The translations under genes were made by a program, and so were the position numbers. This document shows positions 1 to 6,826 of a stretch of 6,826 nucleotides of DNA, in pieces. The stretch's first letter is position 1, and each line of letters starts with the position of its first letter. The notes beneath the pieces were generated by a model. That model did no database searches. It was given only the letters and a program-made list of their open reading frames with translations, and was not told the DNA's origin. Source of the stretch: CAYYJM01 sp964471755 (GTDB lineage: Bacteria; Planctomycetota; Planctomycetia; Gemmatales; Gemmataceae); NCBI GenBank assembly GCA_964471755.1, contig CAYYJM010000311.1, positions 1-6,826 of the forward strand, read 5' to 3'.

Positions 1-2581
1 CCTTGACCGCCTCGGCCGGCGGCATGACGTGGCCGTGGTAATCCACGTCGAACTGGCGGCGCTTGCCATGATGGCACCAGTTCAGAACGTCCTGCTCGTT
101 GTGGTAGTCGAGCGGCGGACTGGGAACGTCGGCGTTGTCGAAGCCGTCGAGTCGCTGGCCGTGGATCAGCCAGATGAGCGGGCTGCGACGTGCCTGGAAG
201 GCCCAGGCGTACTGCACCAGCCGAGCGTAGGACGCCGGCAGACCCGCCGGCACGCGGACGTTCTCCGCCCACGGCACCAGGCCGGGCCGGGTGATCGGCC
301 GCTCGTCGTCCAGCGTCAGCCCGCCGGCCGGCTTCTCCTGCTTCGTCGTGTGGCACGCGACACAGCTGCGCTGGAGGATTGGCTGGATGTCGCGGTGGTA
401 CTCGATGTCGGTGACGCCCTGAGCGAACCGGACGCCGGTGCGGCCCTCCTGGTCCCACTTCTTGCCGGAGCGGTCGGCGGTCTTCGTCGTGAACAGCGGC
501 GCGTCCGCCGTCAGGTCCCAGACCTTGTAATCGTCCTTCGCGGCCGCTGTCAGCTTGAAGTCCGTCGGCTTCTGGCTGTGTGCGTGGCAGCCGCCACAAT
601 CGTTGCGGACCTCGCCGGGGCGGACCTGGTGCCACGTCTGGGCCATGTTCAGCGCCATGCCGTTGTGGTCGATCGTCTGGAATGTCCAGGCGACGTCGGC
701 GGGGAGCTTCGCCAGGAAGCTCGTGTCCGGGTTGCCGTCCGGGTCGAGCGGCTGACCAGGACCGAACTTGCGCACGGGAAACTCGCCCAGGATGCGGATG
801 CGTTCCTCGGCGTTGCTCCCCAGCGCGAAGAAGGAACGCTTCTGGTGGACCGCATCGCTGACCGGCTCCAGGGCCAGGATGCGGATGCCCCAGATGTCGC
901 TGTTCTCGTAGAGCCCGGCGTCGGCTCCCTGCTCGCCCCAGTTGCCCAGCCGGTCGAAGCGCGACACGCTCAGTTCGCGCCAGAGTTGCTTGCGGTCGGG
1001 CTTCTTCGCGGACGAACCAGAGGTGACCGAGCCGACAGGCACCGAGCCACGCGGATAGCTCTCGCGTTTGTACAGACTCGACGAGCCGACCAGGCCGAAC
1101 GGCGTTCCCTCCGGCAGGTGCTTCGACTTCTTGCCGTCATTGCGATGCGTCAGGACGGGCGGCTCCTTGATGCCGTGAATGCGCTCGTAGGAGACGAGGG
1201 CTCGCGGCCAGAGTTCCTGGTAGCCGGGCTCGTTCCGGATGCGGAGCATCTTCGCCGGATGGTTGATCGCGCGGCCCTTCTTGATCAGGTAGAGGCCGGC
1301 GTCGTAGACGGCCTTCGGGTCGTCCTGCGCATCGGACGGCATGGCCCAGGTCGTCAGCAGGTGGTTGTCCGGGGCCGCCGAGCGATGCGTCACGTTTCCA
1401 AAGAAAGCCTGNNNNNNNNNNGCCTGGTTGCTGACGTTGCCGGCCTTGTGGTTGGGGCGAACGTCCTGGAAGCTGGCGAACAGCGTCAACTCGGCGAGGC
1501 CGCGTGGAGCGAAGCCCTTCACGGCGGGCTCGAATCGCGGCTCGCCCCGGGCGGCGCGGAGCGGAAACTTCCAGTAGGTGCCGAAACCGTCGGTCGAGCC
1601 GGTCTGGTAGTACGACTCGACGACGAGGCTCTCGTCGGACAGCTGCGCCTGGAAGTGGACCGCCTGCCCGGGCGGTGAGCCGAGAGCGCTGGTCAGTGGG
1701 TTCCAGCCGGTGCCGTCGGGGTGGATGGCCCAGATACCCCAGCGCTCGTCGCTGCGCAGCCCCTGCGTCTCCAGCGAGCTGAACAGGACCCGGCCATCCC
1801 TGAGGGCGACGGGATGCAGCGCCGTGCCCAGGTTGAGATGGCCGATCAACTCGACGTTCGTGCCGTCGTCGTCCATGACGAAGAGCTGCAAGGCGGGCTG
1901 GGTCTGCTCGCGGACGCCGCGGTAGCCGTTGCGGTCGCTGCAGAAGACGACCTTGCCGCCAGCGATGGGACAGGGACCGAGATTGTGGACGCCGCGGGGA
2001 TGTGACTCCGTCCCGGCGGGTATCGCTCCGGTGTTCGGCGTGCGCTCCTGGTGGGTGAGCTGGACCACCTTGCGCGTCGGAATGTGGATCTTGTAGAGGT
2101 CGGCTCCCTTGCGACTGCGCAACCGGGTCATGTGCGCGTCGCCGACGCCGATGTGGTGAAACTTCGCGAAATAGACCCACTGACCGTCGAGAGAGACGGC
2201 CGGATCGGTGATCGATTCGTGCGGCTCGACGGGGACGAGGATCTCGTCCTTGCCGTCGGGGTGGAGGAGACGCAGCTCGGCTCCGGGAGCGTTGGTCTGA
2301 TGCAGGCCGGCCTGGTTGAGGTGGTTGATGCCGAGGTACTCCTTCGGATACGGCCGGAGTACGCGGACGTAGACGATGGGATAGTCGAGCTTCACCGTCC
2401 GATCGGTCGACACGAGCGGCGGCGTGTCACGATTTGGATCCCAGGTGCGCAGTGTCGAGGGTTTGGTGTCTCCCGCGTCGTTCTCCGGGGTGTCCTGTGC
2501 CGACAGGGCGCAGAGCCCCGCGCCCAGGGCGAGAATCAGGAGTGAAACGGCGATCGCAGCGCGTGTCCTGCGAATGAACAT
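1..2581 (-). CDS. Secreted HzsA-like beta-propeller c-type cytochrome (3' end outside window)
   Basis: The frame is open from ATG at 2581 to the window edge (860 codons, counting the 10-N gap as bases). Start choice is supported by a GAGAGGAG ribosome site just upstream and a signal peptide right after it: MFIRR, a hydrophobic stretch, then cleavage after ALSA (residue 28), implying export. Residues about 60-390 carry PD40/TolB-type propeller repeats (AVSLDGQWVYFAK, GGKVVFCSDRNG, MDDDGTNVELIG). Residues about 598-666 resemble the hydrazine synthase alpha middle domain: LGEFPVRKF, FQTIDHNGMA, QTWHQVRPGEV, then the haem c motif CGGCH (662-666). A second motif, CVACH (740-744), opens a cytochrome-c-like part, with WCHHG at 835-839 and HVMPPAEAV at 852-860. 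The family link is from recalled patterns. True HzsA makes hydrazine with HzsB and HzsC in anammox bacteria; neither partner is seen here, so the reaction is unknown. A propeller-cytochrome redox protein in the periplasm is the safe reading. Confidence 0.85.
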   Translation of the reverse strand, partial: MFIRRTRAAIAVSLLILALGAGLCALSAQDTPENDAGDTKPSTLRTWDPNRDTPPLVSTDRTVKLDYPIVYVRVLRPYPKEYLGINHLNQAGLHQTNAPGAELRLLHPDGKDEILVPVEPHESITDPAVSLDGQWVYFAKFHHIGVGDAHMTRLRSRKGADLYKIHIPTRKVVQLTHQERTPNTGAIPAGTESHPRGVHNLGPCPIAGGKVVFCSDRNGYRGVREQTQPALQLFVMDDDGTNVELIGHLNLGTALHPVALRDGRVLFSSLETQGLRSDERWGIWAIHPDGTGWNPLTSALGSPPGQAVHFQAQLSDESLVVESYYQTGSTDGFGTYWKFPLRAARGEPRFEPAVKGFAPRGLAELTLFASFQDVRPNHKAGNVSNQXXXXQAFFGNVTHRSAAPDNHLLTTWAMPSDAQDDPKAVYDAGLYLIKKGRAINHPAKMLRIRNEPGYQELWPRALVSYERIHGIKEPPVLTHRNDGKKSKHLPEGTPFGLVGSSSLYKRESYPRGSVPVGSVTSGSSAKKPDRKQLWRELSVSRFDRLGNWGEQGADAGLYENSDIWGIRILALEPVSDAVHQKRSFFALGSNAEERIRILGEFPVRKFGPGQPLDPDGNPDTSFLAKLPADVAWTFQTIDHNGMALNMAQTWHQVRPGEVRNDCGGCHAHSQKPTDFKLTAAAKDDYKVWDLTADAPLFTTKTADRSGKKWDQEGRTGVRFAQGVTDIEYHRDIQPILQRSCVACHTTKQEKPAGGLTLDDERPITRPGLVPWAENVRVPAGLPASYARLVQYAWAFQARRSPLIWLIHGQRLDGFDNADVPSPPLDYHNEQDVLNWCHHGKRRQFDVDYHGHVMPPAEAVK
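1412..1421. other. Assembly gap of 10 Ns inside the HzsA-like gene
   Basis: Ten N bases interrupt the coding sequence near residues 387-390. The reading frame is the same on both sides, since codon first bases fall on the same phase before and after. GCCTG stands immediately left of the gap and GCCTGG immediately right. This looks like two contig ends overlapping by five bases that were joined with a default spacer rather than truly missing sequence. Confidence 0.9.
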
Positions 2582-2621
2582 GTCTGGCTCCTCTCCCGGA
2601 AATCGTGTCAGGAACCACCTC

Positions 2622-2640
2622 ATCCTACCCTGCGACAGGG
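2622..2640 (-). promoter_or_regulatory. Candidate -10 box and small palindrome before the HzsA-like gene
   Basis: On the minus strand TAGGAT (2627 down to 2622) lies about 40 bases upstream of the ATG and matches four of the six -10 consensus bases. Directly upstream of it is the palindrome CCCTG-TCG-CAGGG (2640 down to 2628), which could be an operator. No convincing -35 box is present at 17 bases. Both elements are short enough to arise by chance in GC-rich DNA. Confidence 0.2.
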
Positions 2641-2741
2641 GAGGGTGCGAGTCGCTTCCAGCACTCGTAAAGCCGCATGGATTCTGGCCTCCGTTCGACG
2701 CCTCCCGAGTCCAGAGTGCCACACGTACCTGCACCAGGGAA

Positions 2742-2770
2742 TTCCCCTTCTCCACCGTCGTCGATATGAT
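2742..2770 (+). promoter_or_regulatory. Candidate promoter for the MoxR gene
   Basis: TATGAT at 2765-2770 matches five of six bases of the -10 consensus. Seventeen bases upstream is TTCCCC (2742-2747), a weak -35. The spacer ends in GTCGA, giving GTCGATATGAT. A very similar arrangement with the same spacer length lies before the GntP gene (3955-3983). If used, the transcript would have a leader of about 80 bases before the MoxR start. Confidence 0.35.
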
Positions 2771-2857
2771 GGCCCTCGTCGTCTCCAACCATCGCCCGAA
2801 AGCGGTCCCTACTGACTGGCCACTGGATTCGGTCGGCTTTTGAGGAGAATACCGCCC

Positions 2858-3865
<1,008 letters not shown>

Positions 3866-3885
3866 GAGGCGGTTCAAACCGGCGA

Positions 3886-3918
3886 GTGCGGCCATTCCAC
3901 GGTGCGGGATGGCCGCAC
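3886..3918 (+). terminator. Strong hairpin after the MoxR gene, likely terminator
   Basis: GTGCGGCCATTCC (3886-3898) pairs with GGGATGGCCGCAC (3906-3918) across a seven-base loop, a 13-bp stem with one G-U wobble. It begins 21 bases after the MoxR stop. No run of T follows, so it is not a classical intrinsic terminator, though U-poor hairpins can end or stabilise transcripts in GC-rich bacteria. A smaller hairpin, CGGTT-CA-AACCG (3870-3881), precedes it. The ATG at 3909 lies in the right arm, which argues against that codon as the start of the permease. Confidence 0.5.
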
Positions 3919-3954
3919 CGGGAACAGTCTCACCTCGTCCGCTCTGGTTTTCTC

Positions 3955-3983
3955 TTTCCGCTCCTCCGTTCAGTCGATACAGT
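3955..3983 (+). promoter_or_regulatory. Candidate promoter for the GntP/FG-GAP unit
   Basis: TTTCCG (3955-3960), a 17-base spacer ending in GTCGA, then TACAGT (3978-3983), followed by GAGGCCC. The layout closely matches the element before the MoxR gene. It lies after the MoxR hairpin and about 50 bases before the permease ATG at 4035, where a promoter for a separate unit is expected. Match to the sigma-70 consensus is weak, so the argument rests on position and on similarity between the two copies. Confidence 0.3.
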
Positions 3984-4034
3984 GAGGCCCATTCGGCTCG
4001 TTTTCCCTCCCGCCGCAGACAGGGTTCCGCCATC

Positions 4035-5435
4035 ATGCCGCTCGTTCATCCCTACGCGATTCTCGCCCTCGGAATTTGTACCGTCCTCGGCCTGATCCTG
4101 TTCCTGCGGCTCAACGCCTTTATCGCCCTGATCGTCGCGGCCCTGGTCGTCAGCCTGCTCGCTCCGCCACCGACGGCCGCCGAGCAGGCCGAGGGGCTCA
4201 ACCAGGTCAAACGCGTCGCCGTCGAGTTCGGCAAGGCGGCCGGCAACATCGGCATCGTCATCGCCCTGGCCGCCGTCATCGGGCAGTGCATGATGGAGAG
4301 CGGAGCGGCCGACCGTATCGTACGCTTCTTCCTCGGTCTGCTCGGCCAGAAGCGCGTGCCGGTCGCCCTCATGTGCAGTGGCTTCGTCCTGGCCATCCCC
4401 GTCTTCTTCGACACCGTCTTCTATCTCCTGGTGCCGCTGGCCCGCTCGCTCTACACGCAGACGAAGAAGAACTACGTCCTGTGCCTGCTGGCCATCGTCG
4501 CCGGCGGAGCGATCACGCACACGCTGGTGCCGCCCACGCCCGGACCGCTCATCATGGCCGCGACGCTGAACATCGATCTCGGCACCATGATTCTCATGGG
4601 CATCGTCGTCGGTCTACCGGCCTCGGTCGTCGGCCTGATCGCCAGCAGTTACCTCGATCGCATCAATCCGATTCCGATGCGGCCCGTCGCCAATCGCGAG
4701 GAGCCGGAACCGATCCCCGACGCGAAGCTGCCGAACCTGTTCTGGTCCGCTCTGCCGGTCGTCCTGCCGGTGCTGCTCATCACGTCCGACACGCTGACCA
4801 ATTCGCTCGCCAAGCAGGGCGGTGAATGGGCCTCGTTCTGGCAGCAGGCGAAGCAGTACACTGCTGTCATCGGTGATGCCAACCTGGCCTTGCTCCTGGC
4901 CATGATCGTCGCCGCCGTGGTCTACGTCTGGCAGCGCCGCCCGACGAAGGCCCAGTGGGTCGAGATGGTCGAGATCTCGCTGATGAGTGCCGGAGTCATC
5001 ATCCTGATCACCGCAGCCGGTGGGGCGTTCGGCGCGATGCTCAAGACGGCCCAGATCGGCGACACGATCAAGGCGAGCTTCGAGGGCGGCCGGGCCACCG
5101 GCCTGATGCTGCTGTTCCTCGGATTCGGCGTCTCGGCTCTGCTCAAGGTCGCTCAGGGATCGAGTACCGTGGCCATGATCACCGGCTCGGCCATGCTCGC
5201 CAGCATGATCGATCCGGCCACGCTCGGCTACCATCCTGTCTACCTGGCCCTGGCCATCGGCAGCGGTTCGCTCATCGGCTCGTGGATGAACGACAGCGGC
5301 TTCTGGATCTACGCCAAGATGGGCGGCCTGACCGAAACGGAAGCCCTCCGGACGTGGACGATTCTGCTGATCATCCTGGGCGTGACGAGCATGGCCGTCA
5401 CCGTCGTACTCGTTCAGGTGCTGCCGCTGGTGTGA
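4035..5435 (+). CDS. GntP-family gluconate/organic acid permease
   Basis: A 466-residue, strongly hydrophobic inner-membrane protein, close to the usual 440-460 of GntP transporters, which import gluconate and related sugar or hydroxy acids with protons. The frame stays open upstream to an ATG at 3909, but that stretch is rich in Arg, Pro and Ser and lies in a hairpin. ATG 4035 gives a typical membrane start, PYAILALGICTVLGLILFL. Family signatures in order are IGIVIALAAVIGQCMMESGAADRI around residues 72-95 (shown in part: ALAAVIGQCMMESGAA), FVLAIPVFFDTVFYLLVPLA (117-136), THTLVPPTPGPLIMAATL (161-178), KVAQGSSTVAMITGSAM (371-387) and GSLIGSWMNDSGFW (411-424). Hydrophobicity suggests 12 or more spans. 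The ribosome site is weak (AGGG about 11 bases upstream). The FG-GAP gene follows after 46 bases, suggesting one operon. Family call is firm; substrate is not known. Confidence 0.93.
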   Translation: MPLVHPYAILALGICTVLGLILFLRLNAFIALIVAALVVSLLAPPPTAAEQAEGLNQVKRVAVEFGKAAGNIGIVIALAAVIGQCMMESGAADRIVRFFLGLLGQKRVPVALMCSGFVLAIPVFFDTVFYLLVPLARSLYTQTKKNYVLCLLAIVAGGAITHTLVPPTPGPLIMAATLNIDLGTMILMGIVVGLPASVVGLIASSYLDRINPIPMRPVANREEPEPIPDAKLPNLFWSALPVVLPVLLITSDTLTNSLAKQGGEWASFWQQAKQYTAVIGDANLALLLAMIVAAVVYVWQRRPTKAQWVEMVEISLMSAGVIILITAAGGAFGAMLKTAQIGDTIKASFEGGRATGLMLLFLGFGVSALLKVAQGSSTVAMITGSAMLASMIDPATLGYHPVYLALAIGSGSLIGSWMNDSGFWIYAKMGGLTETEALRTWTILLIILGVTSMAVTVVLVQVLPLV

Positions 5436-5481
5436 GTGCCCCGGATGTCAACTCCGGGACTTCTGTGGAGGAACCCTGCTC

Positions 5482-6720
5482 ATGCTGCATCGCTGTGTCG
5501 GACTGCTAGTGTTGCCGGCCCTGCTCGCCGGTCTGGGAAGTGTCGCCGGCCAGGACAGGGCCCCGACCGCGCCGAGCTGGAAGCAGGTCGAGTTCACGAA
5601 GGATCTCACCGTCGGCTACGCCACCACGCTGGTGGACATCAACCAGGACGGCAAACTCGACATCGTCGTTGTCGATAGCCAGCGCGTTCTCTGGTACGAG
5701 AACCCGACCTGGAAGCCACGCGAGATCACGAAGGGGACGACGAAGCCGGACAACGTCTGCATCGCTGCGTACGACATCGACGGCGACGGCCTGGTCGATC
5801 TCGCTCTCGGAGCCGACTGGAAGCCGTTCAACACGAAGTCCGGCGGAACCCTCCACTGGCTCAAACGCGGCAAGACGCTCGACGAACCGTGGACGCTGTA
5901 CGACATCGGCGAGGAGCCGACGCTGCACCGCATTCGCTGGATCGATCTCGACGGCAGCGGCAAGAAGGCCCTCGTCGTCGGCCCACTCATGGGCCGTGGC
6001 TCGTCGAAGGGCAACAACTGGACCGACGGTCAGCCGCTGCGTCTCGTCGCCTTCCGCATTCCGAAGGACCCAACGCGGGATCGCTGGCCGAGCGAGGTGA
6101 TCAATCAGGACCTGCACGTCATGCACAATTTCTGGCCGATCGCCGCCGCATCCGGGAAGGGCGAGGACATTCTGACCGCCAGCTACGAGGGCGTCCACGT
6201 CCTGCGTCGGCCCACCGGCAAGGGTCCCTGGAAGGCGAGCCAGCTCGGCGAGGGCAACCAGGCCAATCCGAAGAGCAACCGCGGAGCCAGCGAGATCAAG
6301 CAGGGCAAGTTCAAGGACGGCACGCCGTACATCGCCACCGTCGAGCCGTGGCACGGCAACCAGATCGTTGTCTACACGCCGCCAGCGCAGGCCGGCACCC
6401 CGTGGAGGCGAACGGTCCTCGACTCGTCGCTGAAGTGGGGCCATGCCGTCTGGTGCAGCGACCTCGACGGCGACGGCGATGAGGAACTGGTCATCGGTGT
6501 CCGCGACAACCTGAGCATGAAGCCCGGCGAGAAATCCGGCGTCCGCGTCTTCAAGAGTACGGCCGGCCACTGGGAGAAGTGGGACCGCCAGCTGATCGAC
6601 GAGGGCGGTGTCGCCGTCGAGGACCTGGCCGTCGGCGACCTCGACGGCGACGGCCGACCGGATGTCGTCGCCGTCGGTCGGGCCACGAAGAACGGTCGGA
6701 TCTACTTCAACAAGAAGTGA
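5482..6720 (+). CDS. Secreted FG-GAP/VCBS seven-repeat beta-propeller protein
   Basis: A 412-residue exported protein. GGAGG at 5467-5471 lies ten bases before ATG 5482. The N-terminus is a signal peptide, MLHRC then a leucine-rich core, with likely cleavage after VAG (residue 23). Calcium-loop repeats of the FG-GAP/VCBS type start at D52 (DINQDGKLD), D98 (DIDGDGLVD), D155 (DLDGSGKKA), D327 (DLDGDGDEE) and D386 (DLDGDGRPD). Two degenerate repeats fit near 221 (AAASGKGEDILTAS) and 275 (GKFKDGTPYIATV), making seven at 46-70 residue spacing, as in a seven-bladed propeller. Histidines H149, H215 and H321 sit six residues before the loop start in blades 3, 4 and 6. It overall recalls propellers annotated as aldos-2-ulose dehydratase-like, from memory only; the fungal enzyme's cupin domains are absent. 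Co-transcription with the permease hints at sugar or sugar-acid work. Function is not established. Confidence 0.88.
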   Translation: MLHRCVGLLVLPALLAGLGSVAGQDRAPTAPSWKQVEFTKDLTVGYATTLVDINQDGKLDIVVVDSQRVLWYENPTWKPREITKGTTKPDNVCIAAYDIDGDGLVDLALGADWKPFNTKSGGTLHWLKRGKTLDEPWTLYDIGEEPTLHRIRWIDLDGSGKKALVVGPLMGRGSSKGNNWTDGQPLRLVAFRIPKDPTRDRWPSEVINQDLHVMHNFWPIAAASGKGEDILTASYEGVHVLRRPTGKGPWKASQLGEGNQANPKSNRGASEIKQGKFKDGTPYIATVEPWHGNQIVVYTPPAQAGTPWRRTVLDSSLKWGHAVWCSDLDGDGDEELVIGVRDNLSMKPGEKSGVRVFKSTAGHWEKWDRQLIDEGGVAVEDLAVGDLDGDGRPDVVAVGRATKNGRIYFNKK

Positions 6721-6737
6721 ACGATTGTTCCGGAAGC

Positions 6738-6767
6738 CCCTCTCCCCCGGAGTACCGGGGGAGAGGG
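6738..6767 (+). terminator. Perfect 13-bp stem hairpin after the FG-GAP gene
   Basis: CCCTCTCCCCCGG (6738-6750) and CCGGGGGAGAGGG (6755-6767) are exact reverse complements around the loop AGTA. An outer GAAGC (6733-6737) can also pair with GCTTC (6772-6776), leaving AGCC unpaired. It starts 18 bases after the stop codon, as a terminator would, but no T-run follows. It could instead be a dispersed palindromic repeat of the REP type. Only one copy is in this window. Confidence 0.6.
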
Positions 6768-6804
6768 AGCCGCTTCTGGGGGAGGCCCTGAAACGGAGAT
6801 CACT

Positions 6805-6826
6805 GTGCATTCCTACCGCGCTGCCT
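6805..6826 (+). CDS. Probable start of a further gene, cut by window edge
   Basis: GTG at 6805 is preceded by GGAG (6795-6798) with a six-base spacing, a good ribosome-binding arrangement, and the frame reads M-H-S-Y-R-A-A to the edge. Only seven codons are visible, so no product can be named. The support is the ribosome site and its place after the hairpin. The start of an Arg/Ala-bearing peptide would be compatible with a signal peptide, but that is a guess. Confidence 0.35.

Larger units (their letters stand above)
2582..2857. promoter_or_regulatory. Divergent intergenic region between the HzsA-like and MoxR genes
   Basis: About 276 bases separate the two divergent starts. No ORF here looks coding: the 139-codon plus-strand frame from 2424 to 2843 has a composition unlike its neighbours and overlaps the signal-peptide end of the minus-strand gene. 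The region holds the minus-strand ribosome site (2582-2597), a minus-strand -10-like element near 2622-2627, a plus-strand promoter-like element at 2742-2770, and the MoxR ribosome site GAGGAG at 2842-2847. Shared regulation of the two genes is possible but not shown. Confidence 0.6.

Noticed and set aside
29..1678. Plus-strand open frame of 549 codons opposite the HzsA-like gene
   Set aside because: It mirrors the minus-strand gene in GC-rich DNA, is Arg/Ala/Val/Leu-rich with no recognisable motif, and the minus strand gives coherent haem motifs, propeller repeats and a signal peptide.
1137..2180. Minus-strand 347-codon frame overlapping the HzsA-like gene in another phase
   Set aside because: Its composition (Arg, Pro, Gly, Ser) is typical of an out-of-frame shadow; the other minus-strand phase stays open for 860 codons with recognisable domains.
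1..2581. Reading the first gene as genuine anammox hydrazine synthase (hzsA)
   Set aside because: No hzsB or hzsC is visible, the recalled tyrosine ligand after the first CXXCH is not at the expected place, and the neighbours are unrelated to anammox metabolism.
1441..2581. A frameshift or pseudogene at the N gap
   Set aside because: Codon phase is identical on both sides and the flanking protein sequence is continuous in character, so there is no evidence of disruption.
2840..2857. TTG start six codons upstream for the MoxR ATPase
   Set aside because: This would put the GAGGAG ribosome site inside the coding region, whereas ATG 2858 has that site at a normal distance.
3909..4034. Upstream extension of the GntP reading frame to ATG 3909
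   Set aside because: The extra 42 residues are rich in Arg, Pro and Ser, are unlike a transporter N-terminus, cover a candidate promoter, and the ATG sits inside the stem of a hairpin.
5506..6810. Minus-strand 434-codon frame opposite the FG-GAP gene
   Set aside because: An antisense shadow made of Asp/Val/Leu/Arg runs from the complementary repeats; the plus strand has the ribosome site, signal peptide and calcium-loop repeats.

Overview
The window is GC-rich, gene-dense bacterial DNA that reads most like a planctomycete. The reasons are a secreted hydrazine-synthase-alpha-like haem/propeller protein, a secreted protein with FG-GAP/VCBS calcium-loop repeats, a MoxR ATPase, and Sec signal peptides ending in 'AQD' or 'GQD'. 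The 10-N run inside the first gene points to a scaffolded draft or metagenome assembly. The taxonomic call is an inference from gene content; there is no rRNA or marker gene.

Layout. (1) Bases 1-2581, minus strand: the first 860 codons of a large exported protein. It has a signal peptide, a PD40/TolB-like beta-propeller, a middle domain ending in CGGCH, and a C-terminal cytochrome-c-like part with CVACH and a downstream MPP. Its 3' end lies beyond base 1. (2) Bases 2582-2857: a divergent intergenic region with candidate promoters in both directions. (3) Bases 2858-3865, plus: a MoxR-family AAA+ ATPase, followed by a strong hairpin. (4) Bases 4035-5435, plus: a GntP-family permease, preceded by a promoter-like element resembling the one before the moxR-type gene. 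(5) Bases 5482-6720, plus: a secreted seven-repeat FG-GAP/VCBS propeller protein, 46 bases after the permease and probably co-transcribed with it. (6) Bases 6721-6826: a perfect 13-bp stem hairpin, then a probable GTG start of another gene cut by the window edge.

How the genes may work together. The permease and the propeller protein look like a transcription unit for an organic or sugar acid, but the substrate is not readable from sequence. The haem protein is transcribed away from the rest. It has the domain order of hydrazine synthase alpha, yet no hzsB or hzsC is visible, and at least one position I recall as an active-site residue differs, so I read it as a paralogous family of unknown reaction. 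The MoxR gene lacks its usual DUF58/VWA partner directly downstream.

No mobile element, CRISPR array, tRNA or rRNA was seen. The most interesting items are the HzsA-like cytochrome, and the propeller protein with histidines at the same repeat position in three of seven blades, which suggests a central metal or catalytic pocket.
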